Positions 1-7,623 of a DNA stretch of 51,983 nucleotides are shown here, in pieces. The position numbers and the translations under genes were made by a program. The DNA lies in contig NZMG01000031.1 of the NCBI GenBank assembly GCA_002694465.1, forward strand, positions 1 to 51,983, in the 5' to 3' direction. Position 1 is the stretch's first letter. Each line of letters opens with the position of its first letter. This stretch comes from Flavobacteriaceae bacterium (GTDB lineage: Bacteria; Bacteroidota; Bacteroidia; Flavobacteriales; Flavobacteriaceae). Under the pieces are notes generated by a model. The model did no database searches, was not told the DNA's origin, and was given only the letters and a program-made list of their open reading frames with translations.

Positions 1-130
1 AACGCAGCTAAAAGTGACTGTAAAAGCTGTGATGAGCTATGAAAATATTGAACCCGATCAATATCCAGAGTTTAGAAAATATGTAAAGGATGTTTTAGAT
101 ACAAGAAAACAATTTATAGCGTTTAAATAA
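1..130 (+). CDS. C-terminal end of an unidentified protein (partial)
   Basis: Open from the left edge (reading from base 2) to TAA at 128-130, giving the last 42 residues of a larger protein. The tail ends in a Y-P-E-F-R-K-Y-V-K-D-V pattern followed by a short charged stretch. That resembles the C-termini of DUF3857/DUF3858 transglutaminase-like proteins of Bacteroidota, where the chain closes with an aromatic, Arg-rich helix. This is a family impression from a short piece and is not proof. A strong terminator follows 20 bases after the stop, so this is the last gene of its transcript. Confidence 0.5.
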   Translation, partial: TQLKVTVKAVMSYENIEPDQYPEFRKYVKDVLDTRKQFIAFK

Positions 131-149
131 AAGCTTTTTATCTTCAATT

Positions 150-178
150 AAAAGCACCTTTCATTGGAAGGTGCTTTT
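150..178 (+). terminator. Rho-independent terminator after the first partial gene
   Basis: A perfect 11-bp inverted repeat, AAAAGCACCTT at 150-160 and AAGGTGCTTTT at 168-178, encloses a 7-base loop. T-rich sequence follows. Confidence 0.85.
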
Positions 179-278
179 GTTTTATATTACATTGAGAGTC
201 ATAAGTTTAAAAATTATTTTATATTTAAAGTCCCTTATTTTTAGACTTAACCTTTTATAAATTATTAATGAATATATT

Positions 279-2258
279 ATGAAAGGAAAAATACTATTAG
301 TTTTTACGATATTTTTAAGTCTAGTTGGTGCCGCACAAGTAGGTATTGGTACCACAAATCCAGACGACTCATCCATTCTAGATATAACCGCTTCAGATAA
401 AGGAATACTCGTTCCTAGAGTTTCTCTAAGTAGTATCGCAACTACTACGTTAGATGGTGTTAATACGGCTTCAACCGGGTTGTTAATTTACAATACAAAT
501 GCAGCTGTAACTGGCGGGAGCGGAGTAGGGTATTATTATTTTAATGGAACTACTTGGGAACGTTTAACCACAACTACAGATTCATCAGAAAAGTGGTCCT
601 TAACAGGGGATGCGGGTACAGCAGTAGGAACCAACTTTTTAGGCACAACAGACAATAATGCGCTTTCTTTTAGAACGAATAATACAGAAAAGCTTCGAAT
701 TAGCACTCAAGGTAAAATAGGAATTTATAATACGGGTCGTTCAGTTTTTATGGGTGAATCGGCAGGTAATGCAGATAACCTATCCAATAATTATAATATT
801 GCCATTGGGTACAACAGTTATATGAGTGCCACTAACGCATCTAGTAATACAGCTGTTGGAGCGTATTCTCTGGAAAATTTATCCAGTGGCAATGGGAATG
901 TTTCCATAGGAGCCAGTTCAATGGAAAATACAACCTCTGGAAGTTATAACACCGTCGTTGGGATTGATGCCTTAAGAGGTGCTAATACAGGTGATTATAA
1001 TTTAGCGTTAGGATCAGCAGCTATGTACGATAATACCTCTGGGTCTAATAATATTGGACTAGGGACTGCAGCCCTAGGTGATAATACCTCCGGAAGTTAT
1101 AATGTTGGGGTTGGGTTTCATGCCTTAAGAGAGAATACAATTGGTACGGGCAATGTAGGTATAGGATACCGCTCACTTTATAATAATTTAAGTGGAATTA
1201 ATAATACCGCCTTAGGTATAGATGCTCTTTATTTCAAATCTTCTGGAGACGAAAATGTAAGCATTGGAATACAATCTGGGTATGGTAATTTAGCAGGAAG
1301 TGGTAACGTATTTCTTGGAGCATATTCAGGATATAATGACACAGGTAGTAATAAATTATATATAGAAAACTCCACCGCAGATGAAAATAACGCACTTATT
1401 TATGGTGAGTTTGATAATGACTTTATTCGTCTAAATGCTGATGCCGAAATAAATGGTAGGACGGAAGTTACAGATGGTACTGATGCTACCGGGACAGCAG
1501 GGACGGGTGCTATTGAGGTGGCCAATAGTTTAAGAATTGATTCGAATGAAATTATTACAAATTTTAATACAACCCTATTACTTCAAAACGATAATAACGG
1601 TGATTTGTCTGTAGATGGAGGAACTTTGGCCGTGGATGCTAGTGCCAATAGGGTAGGTGTAAATACTGGAACACCAGATTACACATTTTCTGTTAATGGA
1701 GTGGCCAATTTAAATGAAGGTGTTGCAACAGGCACGGTGTTAAGAGCTAATGGTAATGAAGCGATATGGTTTAATGGAACTTATTATAGTTGGGGATTTG
1801 GCGGTCAATATAATTATTTTGCAGATGAGGTTGGAATAGGTATTGTTAATCCAGGATACCAACTTAGGTTAAGTACAAATTCTGCTGCGAAACCTACTTC
1901 TTCTACTTGGAACGTAATTTCAGATGCTAGATTGAAAACTAATGTTCGTCCATTTTCTGAAGGTTTAGAATTATTGCAAAAAATAAACCCCGTTTGGTTT
2001 ACCTATAATGGAAAAGCAGATATGCCAAACGAGACAGGTGTAGGAACCATTGCACAAGAATTGCAAAAAATAGCTCCTTATATGGTAAAGGATTGGGAAT
2101 ACAAGTCTGAAGATGGAACAAGGTCAGAAACCTATTTAGGAGTAGATTACGGAGCTTTGGACTTTGTATTAATAAATGCTATAAAAGAACAGCAAAAAGA
2201 GATAGAAACCCTTAAAGCCAGATTAGAAAAACTAGAGGCTTTATTATTAAAGGAATAG
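279..2258 (+). CDS. Modular surface protein with YadA-head-like repeats and S74 chaperone end
   Basis: 659 residues. A signal peptide ends near residue 19 (cleavage before Q-V-G-I-G-T-T). A roughly 90-residue N-terminal module (G-I-L-V-P-R-V-S-L, then Y-Y-Y-F-N-G-T-x-W-E-R-L) is shared with the proteins at 23523 and 26140. Residues ~150-350 are repeats of the S-G-x-x-N-x-x-x-G type, like trimeric autotransporter heads, and end in a G-S-N-K-L-Y-I-E-N-S module. The C-terminal ~110 residues form a peptidase-S74 intramolecular chaperone domain: S548-D-A-R-L-K553 is the self-cleavage Ser with its Asp/Lys, followed by an I-A-Q-E-L helix and a terminal coiled coil. In this family the domain trimerises the fibre and then cuts itself off. 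No T9SS tail is seen, so the export route beyond the inner membrane is unclear. A trimeric cell-surface fibre is inferred. Confidence 0.85.
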   Translation: MKGKILLVFTIFLSLVGAAQVGIGTTNPDDSSILDITASDKGILVPRVSLSSIATTTLDGVNTASTGLLIYNTNAAVTGGSGVGYYYFNGTTWERLTTTTDSSEKWSLTGDAGTAVGTNFLGTTDNNALSFRTNNTEKLRISTQGKIGIYNTGRSVFMGESAGNADNLSNNYNIAIGYNSYMSATNASSNTAVGAYSLENLSSGNGNVSIGASSMENTTSGSYNTVVGIDALRGANTGDYNLALGSAAMYDNTSGSNNIGLGTAALGDNTSGSYNVGVGFHALRENTIGTGNVGIGYRSLYNNLSGINNTALGIDALYFKSSGDENVSIGIQSGYGNLAGSGNVFLGAYSGYNDTGSNKLYIENSTADENNALIYGEFDNDFIRLNADAEINGRTEVTDGTDATGTAGTGAIEVANSLRIDSNEIITNFNTTLLLQNDNNGDLSVDGGTLAVDASANRVGVNTGTPDYTFSVNGVANLNEGVATGTVLRANGNEAIWFNGTYYSWGFGGQYNYFADEVGIGIVNPGYQLRLSTNSAAKPTSSTWNVISDARLKTNVRPFSEGLELLQKINPVWFTYNGKADMPNETGVGTIAQELQKIAPYMVKDWEYKSEDGTRSETYLGVDYGALDFVLINAIKEQQKEIETLKARLEKLEALLLKE

Positions 2259-2263
2259 TGATA

Positions 2264-2323
2264 TTAGTAATTAATATACGCTGTAATTTCAAGTCCGTAC
2301 CCAATCATTCCCACACGTTTGGT
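2264..2323 (-). pseudogene. Relic of a ribBA 3' end
   Basis: Read on the minus strand this 60-bp piece encodes T-K-R-V-G-M-I-G-Y-G-L-E-I and six more residues, then TAA. The intact RibBA at 15079-16227 ends with the same thirteen-residue string, a further T/V-x-Y pattern and a stop. By hand alignment 48 of 60 bases match, including 17 identical bases in a row (2298-2314 and 15113-15129). Nothing upstream of the Thr codon belongs to ribBA: the sequence switches at once to the S74 relic. The orientation is the same as in the intact gene. It is too short to be functional. Confidence 0.8.
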
Positions 2324-2556
2324 TTAATAGCTCAAGAAGTAAATGAAATGGTTCCAGAGTAAGTAACCATTTCAGAAACTAGGGGAAGTATCTTGGGTTT
2401 GATTATACTGAATTAAGTTTTGTTCTTATAAAAGTATTTCAGGGACAAGATGAAATAATAAGTGAACTCCAAAACCAAGTAGAGGATTTAAAACTTAAAA
2501 AGGGGCAGTTCTCTAATAATTTAAATCAATTATTCAGTCCGCAATTGAATCTTTAG
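2318..2556 (+). pseudogene. Broken C-terminal end of an S74-domain surface protein
   Basis: Reading from 2318 gives F-G-L-I-A-Q-E-V-N-E-M-V-P-E, the typical central helix of an S74 chaperone domain. It then hits TAA at 2360 where a Tyr codon is expected. The homology continues (V-T-I-S-E-T-x-G-S-x-L-G) and shifts frame by one lost T near 2398-2402. It resumes as F-D-Y-T-E-L-S-F-V-L-I-K-V followed by a coiled coil, ending at TAG 2554-2556. One nonsense change plus one frameshift and no 5' part make it a decayed tail. It lies directly downstream of the intact paralogue at 279. Confidence 0.8.
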
Positions 2557-2739
2557 CTACATAGCTTCATTGTTACTTCTCTGAAGTGTTACAAAAAATC
2601 AATTTCTAGTTTGATAAAAAGAGAGAGACTAAAATAAAAGCACAGTTTTCCATAGGGGTCTAGTTTACTAACCCTGTACTCTAATATAATTTTTAGTAAA
2701 TTTATTGTTACATTCTAATTATAATTTTCAATCACTTTT
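2557..2739. other. Gene-free leader of the HTCS gene with TGTTAC motifs
   Basis: No reading frame of note. TGTTAC occurs at 2571, 2587 and, as the full TTGTTACAT, at 2705-2713, which is 27 bases before the HTCS start codon. The same nonamer occurs twice directly downstream of the HTCS gene. A weak -7-like TAATTTTC lies at 2722-2729. This may be the autoregulatory region of the HTCS. Confidence 0.35.
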
Positions 2740-5700
2740 ATGCGGTTATTTCCTATATTTTTTATTTTAAATATCTTATTAGGGTACGCACAAGAAGATA
2801 CGTCATATAACTTTAAACAACTTTCAGACGAATATGAAGACTTTCCATCTGGAGCGCTTGGGATTGTCCAAGACAGTCTGGGCTATATATGGATAGCAGG
2901 TGTGAATGGCTTGAGTAAATATGACGGGAAAACCATTAAATTTTTTCCTAAAAACTTTGTAAGTGAAAGCGATATTATTATTTATGATAAAAAAATATAT
3001 ACCGATCGTGAACTTAACTCTTGGATCATTACAGGCGAGCGAAGCATAGAGAAATTGAACTGTAAGGAAGAAACTTTTACGGTTGTGGGTAATATACCAC
3101 TGCCCAAAGTAATATATCAAGACCAAAAGCTTAATTTCTATGTTGGGACCTCCAACAATGGCATATTCAAAATAAATGCTAAAACTAAGGACACTCTACA
3201 AATATTAAAGAAGCAAGATTTTCCTGTCAATGTTAACGAAATTGCAGAAACGAAAAATTTCATTTGGGCTGCAACGACCTCTGGTGTTTATAAAATTACT
3301 CCAGATAATGAGTATTTAAAATATACGATCCCTATAGAAAATGAGTTTCATACAACCGTTCTTGGTGCCTCTGAGAGCCATGGGGTTTTTGTGGGAACTT
3401 ATTTAAACAAGGTTTTTAAGTACAATGCCACTAAAGATTCCTTTGAAATTTTTAAGGGATTTTCAAAGTATCCATTGCCGGAAGATCTTTATGTACATAA
3501 TCTGTTTTTTGATAGTAAAGACCGTTTATGGATAGGCAGTTACGGTCAAGGGGTATTTCTAGTTGATTTTAACAATCAAATTATTTTAAATTTTAAACAC
3601 AATAAACTAAACCCTAATTCCATTCCTTACGATTGTATAACAGCCATCTATGAAGATAAAACGAATAATATTTGGATAGGAACGGACGGAGGGGGCATAT
3701 GCTTGTACGATGAAAAACTTAATAAGTTTAATTTACTTAACAACGATCGCGTACCTAATAACATAAATCTTACCCTAATTAAGAGTTTGGATATTGATTA
3801 TATGGGTGGTTTGTGGATGGGTACCCATAATTATGGTATTGTCCATGTAGATAGTACTAAAACAAATATAAAGGTATACAACAATCAAAATTCAGGCTTT
3901 AACTCTAATAAGATTGCATTTTTAAAATTTATTGGAAAGGATTTGTGGGTTGCCAATGAAACTCCAGAAATTCAGATTTTAAAACCAGATGGGAGTATTA
4001 ATACCTACAATAGTAGTTCTGAGCGCAAATTAGATGTTGGGTACATATATCTAATATTCCAAGATTCTAAAAATAGGGTGTGGCTAGGAACATCTGATAG
4101 TGGGTTAATTCAATTTGATTCAGAAGTGGGAATTGTTAAGCAATACAGGTACAATTCGGAGGATATTAATTCCATTACAAGCGATTTGATATATTCAATT
4201 GCTGAAGATAGCAGGAATGGTATTTGGATAGGAACCAAATATAAGGGACTCTGTCGAATCGATCCTGAAACCGATAAAATTGAACGATATGACGAATTTG
4301 AAGGCTTAGCTAGATATCTTTATATAGATGATGAAGATGCCGTTTGGATTGCAACCAATACAAGCGGATTAATTAAACTCAACCCCAATACAAGAGAAAC
4401 AATAGTTTACGATGATTCTTTTGGAGTAGCAAGTTCTACCATATGCGCCATTTTGCCAGAAGGAGATAATCTATGGTTAAGCTCTAATCAGGGTATCGTT
4501 AAATTTAACACCAAAAGTTTAGAAGTAGAAAATTATGACAAATTGGATGGTTTGCAGTCTTCTTATTTTGCAACAAGATCGGCGGTAAAAGACTCCAAAC
4601 GCAATCTGTTTTATTTTGGTGGTACAAAAGGAGTTAATTGGTTTAACCCAAAAAATATTAAACAGAATACCACACTAACCACTACAGTAATTACTAAAGT
4701 AGAAGTTAATGAAAAACTTCAATCCGTTTTTAAACCAGCGAGATTTAAACATACTGAAAACACGGTACATTTTACATTTAATAGCCTCCATTTTTCCTCA
4801 CCAAACAGAAATAACTATAAATATAAGCTTGTAAACTATGATGAACACTGGCAAGAAGCTAAAAACATTAATTTTGTACGTTATACTAATCTACCTCCCA
4901 ATGATTACGAGTTTCAAGTGATGTCAAGTAATTACGATGATGTTTGGAACGAAACACCTGCCATCTACAGCTTCAAGATTAATAAACCATGGTATGCCAC
5001 AAACTTGGCGTATGTTTTTTATGGATTGTTGATTTTAATATCCTTATATATATTTTATAGATACTTGCAATGGCGCCTACAGATAAAGAATGAATTAGAA
5101 TTTGAGCATAAGGAAGCCGAAAGACTCAAAAAACTAGACGAATTTAAAAACCGATTATTTACCAATATATCTCATGAATTTCGAACACCGCTAACCCTTA
5201 TTTCAGATCCCATTGATAATCAGCTTTCAAAGTCATATATAAAGAAGGAAGATAAGGAAGAATTAACTTTGGTAAAGAGAAATGCAAAGCGGTTGCTCAA
5301 TTTGGTGAATCAAATAATGGATTTGTCCAAATTAGAGACAGGAAATTTAAAACTCTCTGTAGCTCAAGATGACCTTAATTTGCTATTAAAACAACTTGTT
5401 TCTCCATTTAAGTTTAAGGCTCAAAAAAAGCAAATCGATTTTACGTACACCATTGGTAAAACCAATTCTGTATGGTTTGACAAAGATGTTATTGAAAAGA
5501 TTGTGTTAAACTTACTTTCTAATGCATTTAAATATGTCCCTGAGCAAGGATTCGTGCGCTTTGAATCACTAATTCAAAATGACCATATTGTCATAAGTGT
5601 TGTTAATAATGGGGTGCATTATTCAAAAGAAGACCTTCAAAAATTATTTAAAAGATACTATCAAGCCGATAAGAATAATGACGGGGCTGGCATTGGCTTG

Positions 5701-6663
5701 GCTTTGGTTAAAGAACTGTCCATACTATCCCATGGAAACATTGTAGCTCATATGTTAAATGACGACGAAATACAGTTTACTGTTACCTTACCAATAGACC
5801 GTACTTATTTTAAATCATCAGAGATAGGAGCTATTTCTAACCAAATAGCTGAAATTGACAAGGATGAGTTTGAAACAGAAATTCCCTTAACATCTCAAAA
5901 AGAAAAATTAAAAAATAAGCACCTGTTATTATTGGTAGAAGATGATGATGATATAAGATTATATGTAAAATCCTTTTTGAGAAATGACTATAAGATTATT
6001 GAAGCGGTGAACGGAAAGCAAGGGATAGAAAAGGCTTTTGAAATTATTCCAGACGTTATTATAAGTGATGTAATGATGCCCATAAAAGACGGTATCAGTC
6101 TTTGCAATACTTTAAAGCAAGATGAAAGAACAAGTCATGTCCCAATCATTCTATTAACGGCCAAAAGTGATAATGAACATGAAATAGAAGGTTTACAAGT
6201 AGGAGCAGATGCCTATGTAACCAAGCCTTTTAATAAAGGGAAGCTGATGGCACAAATTGAAAACCTATTAAAGATTAGAGCGCAACTACAAAAACGCTAC
6301 AGTAAGGATTTCAAATTAAAAGAACTTGCGTTAACTAATGTAGAACAACAATTTTTAGAAAAACTCTATGCCGTATTAAATGAATTCATTTCCAAAAGCG
6401 ATTTTACAGCCGAACAACTCAGCAAAAAGCTTTTTATGAGCCGTATGCAACTTCACAGAAAGTTGAAGGCTTTAACAGGTTTATCTACATCAGAATTTAT
6501 AACTACTGAACGATTAAAATTGGCTTTGCCATTACTTAAAAATTCAAATACCACCATTTCAGAAATTGCCTATGAAGTAGGGTTCAATTCACCTTCCTAT
6601 TTTAGTACGTGTTTTAAAAAATACTACCATACTACACCAGATGAGTATCGCTCATCCCAATAA
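2740..6663 (+). CDS. Hybrid two-component regulator (HTCS): propeller sensor, kinase, receiver, AraC
   Basis: 1307 residues, the usual length for an HTCS. A signal peptide (to ~residue 17) is followed by two seven-bladed Reg_prop propellers (residues ~25-640, recurring W-I-G-T/L-W-x-G-T blades), a Y_Y_Y domain (~670-745) and one membrane helix (~755-775). The cytoplasmic part has a HisKA domain with His812 in N-I-S-H-E-F-R-T-P. A HATPase follows, with Asn928 in the N box and G-A-G-I-G-L near 982-990. Next is a receiver with Asp1110 in S-D-V-M-M-P. The chain ends in an AraC-type DNA-binding domain (~1225-1305) with both helix-turn-helix motifs. All catalytic residues are present. Known HTCSs sense a ligand, often an oligosaccharide, in the periplasm and activate a neighbouring locus. 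No SusC/SusD pair is nearby, so a non-glycan or unusual ligand is possible. The exported genes downstream are its likely targets. Confidence 0.93.
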   Translation: MRLFPIFFILNILLGYAQEDTSYNFKQLSDEYEDFPSGALGIVQDSLGYIWIAGVNGLSKYDGKTIKFFPKNFVSESDIIIYDKKIYTDRELNSWIITGERSIEKLNCKEETFTVVGNIPLPKVIYQDQKLNFYVGTSNNGIFKINAKTKDTLQILKKQDFPVNVNEIAETKNFIWAATTSGVYKITPDNEYLKYTIPIENEFHTTVLGASESHGVFVGTYLNKVFKYNATKDSFEIFKGFSKYPLPEDLYVHNLFFDSKDRLWIGSYGQGVFLVDFNNQIILNFKHNKLNPNSIPYDCITAIYEDKTNNIWIGTDGGGICLYDEKLNKFNLLNNDRVPNNINLTLIKSLDIDYMGGLWMGTHNYGIVHVDSTKTNIKVYNNQNSGFNSNKIAFLKFIGKDLWVANETPEIQILKPDGSINTYNSSSERKLDVGYIYLIFQDSKNRVWLGTSDSGLIQFDSEVGIVKQYRYNSEDINSITSDLIYSIAEDSRNGIWIGTKYKGLCRIDPETDKIERYDEFEGLARYLYIDDEDAVWIATNTSGLIKLNPNTRETIVYDDSFGVASSTICAILPEGDNLWLSSNQGIVKFNTKSLEVENYDKLDGLQSSYFATRSAVKDSKRNLFYFGGTKGVNWFNPKNIKQNTTLTTTVITKVEVNEKLQSVFKPARFKHTENTVHFTFNSLHFSSPNRNNYKYKLVNYDEHWQEAKNINFVRYTNLPPNDYEFQVMSSNYDDVWNETPAIYSFKINKPWYATNLAYVFYGLLILISLYIFYRYLQWRLQIKNELEFEHKEAERLKKLDEFKNRLFTNISHEFRTPLTLISDPIDNQLSKSYIKKEDKEELTLVKRNAKRLLNLVNQIMDLSKLETGNLKLSVAQDDLNLLLKQLVSPFKFKAQKKQIDFTYTIGKTNSVWFDKDVIEKIVLNLLSNAFKYVPEQGFVRFESLIQNDHIVISVVNNGVHYSKEDLQKLFKRYYQADKNNDGAGIGLALVKELSILSHGNIVAHMLNDDEIQFTVTLPIDRTYFKSSEIGAISNQIAEIDKDEFETEIPLTSQKEKLKNKHLLLLVEDDDDIRLYVKSFLRNDYKIIEAVNGKQGIEKAFEIIPDVIISDVMMPIKDGISLCNTLKQDERTSHVPIILLTAKSDNEHEIEGLQVGADAYVTKPFNKGKLMAQIENLLKIRAQLQKRYSKDFKLKELALTNVEQQFLEKLYAVLNEFISKSDFTAEQLSKKLFMSRMQLHRKLKALTGLSTSEFITTERLKLALPLLKNSNTTISEIAYEVGFNSPSYFSTCFKKYYHTTPDEYRSSQ

Positions 6664-6682
6664 ATAAGCTTACTTCAAGCGC

Positions 6683-6712
6683 TTGTTACATAATTTAAAG
6701 ATATTGTTACAT
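6683..6712 (+). promoter_or_regulatory. Paired TTGTTACAT direct repeats, probable HTCS operator
   Basis: TTGTTACAT occurs at 6683-6691 and again at 6704-6712, exactly 21 bases apart (two helical turns). The downstream copy ends 29 bases before a TAnnTTTG promoter element. A third copy lies just upstream of the HTCS gene. Direct repeats two turns apart and upstream of the -33 region are how AraC-type activators usually bind. Assignment to this HTCS is inference from position. Confidence 0.5.
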
Positions 6713-6741
6713 AGCTGTAAGTCATAGCTTTATTCACTACT

Positions 6742-6749
6742 TACTTTTG
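6742..6749 (+). promoter_or_regulatory. Promoter -7 element of the exported-protein operon
   Basis: TACTTTTG matches the Bacteroidota -7 consensus TAnnTTTG exactly. No TTTG/TTG -33 box lies 19-20 bases upstream, which fits a promoter that depends on an activator bound at the repeats just upstream. Confidence 0.5.
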
Positions 6750-6823
6750 TTTACGAAGTTTTATTCCACGCTATCAATTCATTTTGAATACGGACGTTAG
6801 GTGGTTTATAAAAGAAATAACCA

Positions 6824-6970
6824 ATGACTAAAAGTGACAAAAACAAAAATAACAACCAGCACATTTATTTAAATATAGATCACTTAAAAAAAGGAGAATA
6901 TTTCTTCAATTTCATGTTGGAAAATAAGATTTGTAAAACGGTTAAAATCAAAAAGGATAAGGATTCATAA
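6824..6970 (+). CDS. Small 48-residue protein of unknown function
   Basis: ATG at 6824, TAA at 6968-6970. After a hydrophilic N-terminus (T-K-S-D-K-N-K-N-N-N) the protein reads I-Y-L-N-I-D-H-L-K-K-G-E-Y-F-F-N-F, then L-E-N-K and I-K-K. This strand-turn-strand pattern resembles the last half of a T9SS sorting-type beta domain (L-x-x-G-x-Y followed by K-x-x-K-x-I-K-K) but has no signal peptide. It is basic and codes like a real gene. It stands first behind the putative HTCS-dependent promoter and 49 bases ahead of the first lipoprotein gene. It could be a peptide regulator or chaperone of the operon; the function is unknown. Confidence 0.55.
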   Translation: MTKSDKNKNNNQHIYLNIDHLKKGEYFFNFMLENKICKTVKIKKDKDS

Positions 6971-7019
6971 ATCCAAAACTTAGTAGTAAAAAAATAGAGT
7001 ATAAAACAAAAACATAGTC

Positions 7020-7571
7020 ATGAAAATTGAAAGTCACATAGTATTGTTTGCTGTTATAAGTATTCTTTTCCTTAGTGCGTGTACAGGTAAGACTAAATCA
7101 AATACCAACATGATGGATGGAGAAAATGAAATTTCTAAAACGGAATTACAAAATGAAAAAATTGCTGTCATGGTTGAGATGGAGGGTAAAACATTTACCC
7201 TGCATCAAAAAGAGCTTGTCAACAATATTCTAACTATTAAAAACGACACCTTACAATTTGTTTTTTATACAAATGAGAACCTGTTTCAGCTCAATTTAAA
7301 TTTGAACAATACAGACATCCTAAGACAAGGCTCGGCCACCTACACAATTCCCGATATAAATCAACCTAAGGTAAAAGTAGATTTAAGTTTTTTTAATAAT
7401 GAAAGAGATGTTAAGTCAATGAATAAGCGCATCATTTTCAGGAAAGGAATCCTCAATATCACAAAAATAACGGAGCACCAATTACAGATGACCTTTGAAG
7501 GAGAGGGAAGTGGTATGTTGGAATATGGAAAAAACTTTCCTATTTCGGGAGAAGCAACAGTGAACTTTTAA
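7020..7571 (+). CDS. Unknown lipoprotein, 183 residues
   Basis: Signal peptide with lipobox L-S-A-C (Cys21), so a lipoprotein. After a short polar linker the rest alternates short beta-rich stretches (for example L-Q-F-V-F-Y, F-Q-L-N-L-N-L-N-N) and ends with a G-E-G-S-G-M-L-E-Y-G pattern and a final strand. This suggests an all-beta sandwich of about 130 residues. I recognise no family. It is the first long gene of a same-strand run of exported proteins behind the HTCS. Confidence 0.75.
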   Translation: MKIESHIVLFAVISILFLSACTGKTKSNTNMMDGENEISKTELQNEKIAVMVEMEGKTFTLHQKELVNNILTIKNDTLQFVFYTNENLFQLNLNLNNTDILRQGSATYTIPDINQPKVKVDLSFFNNERDVKSMNKRIIFRKGILNITKITEHQLQMTFEGEGSGMLEYGKNFPISGEATVNF

Positions 7572-7623
7572 AAAATGGCACAGCAAATACTAGGAAAATA
7601 TTAAACTCTTAATATATCAAATC

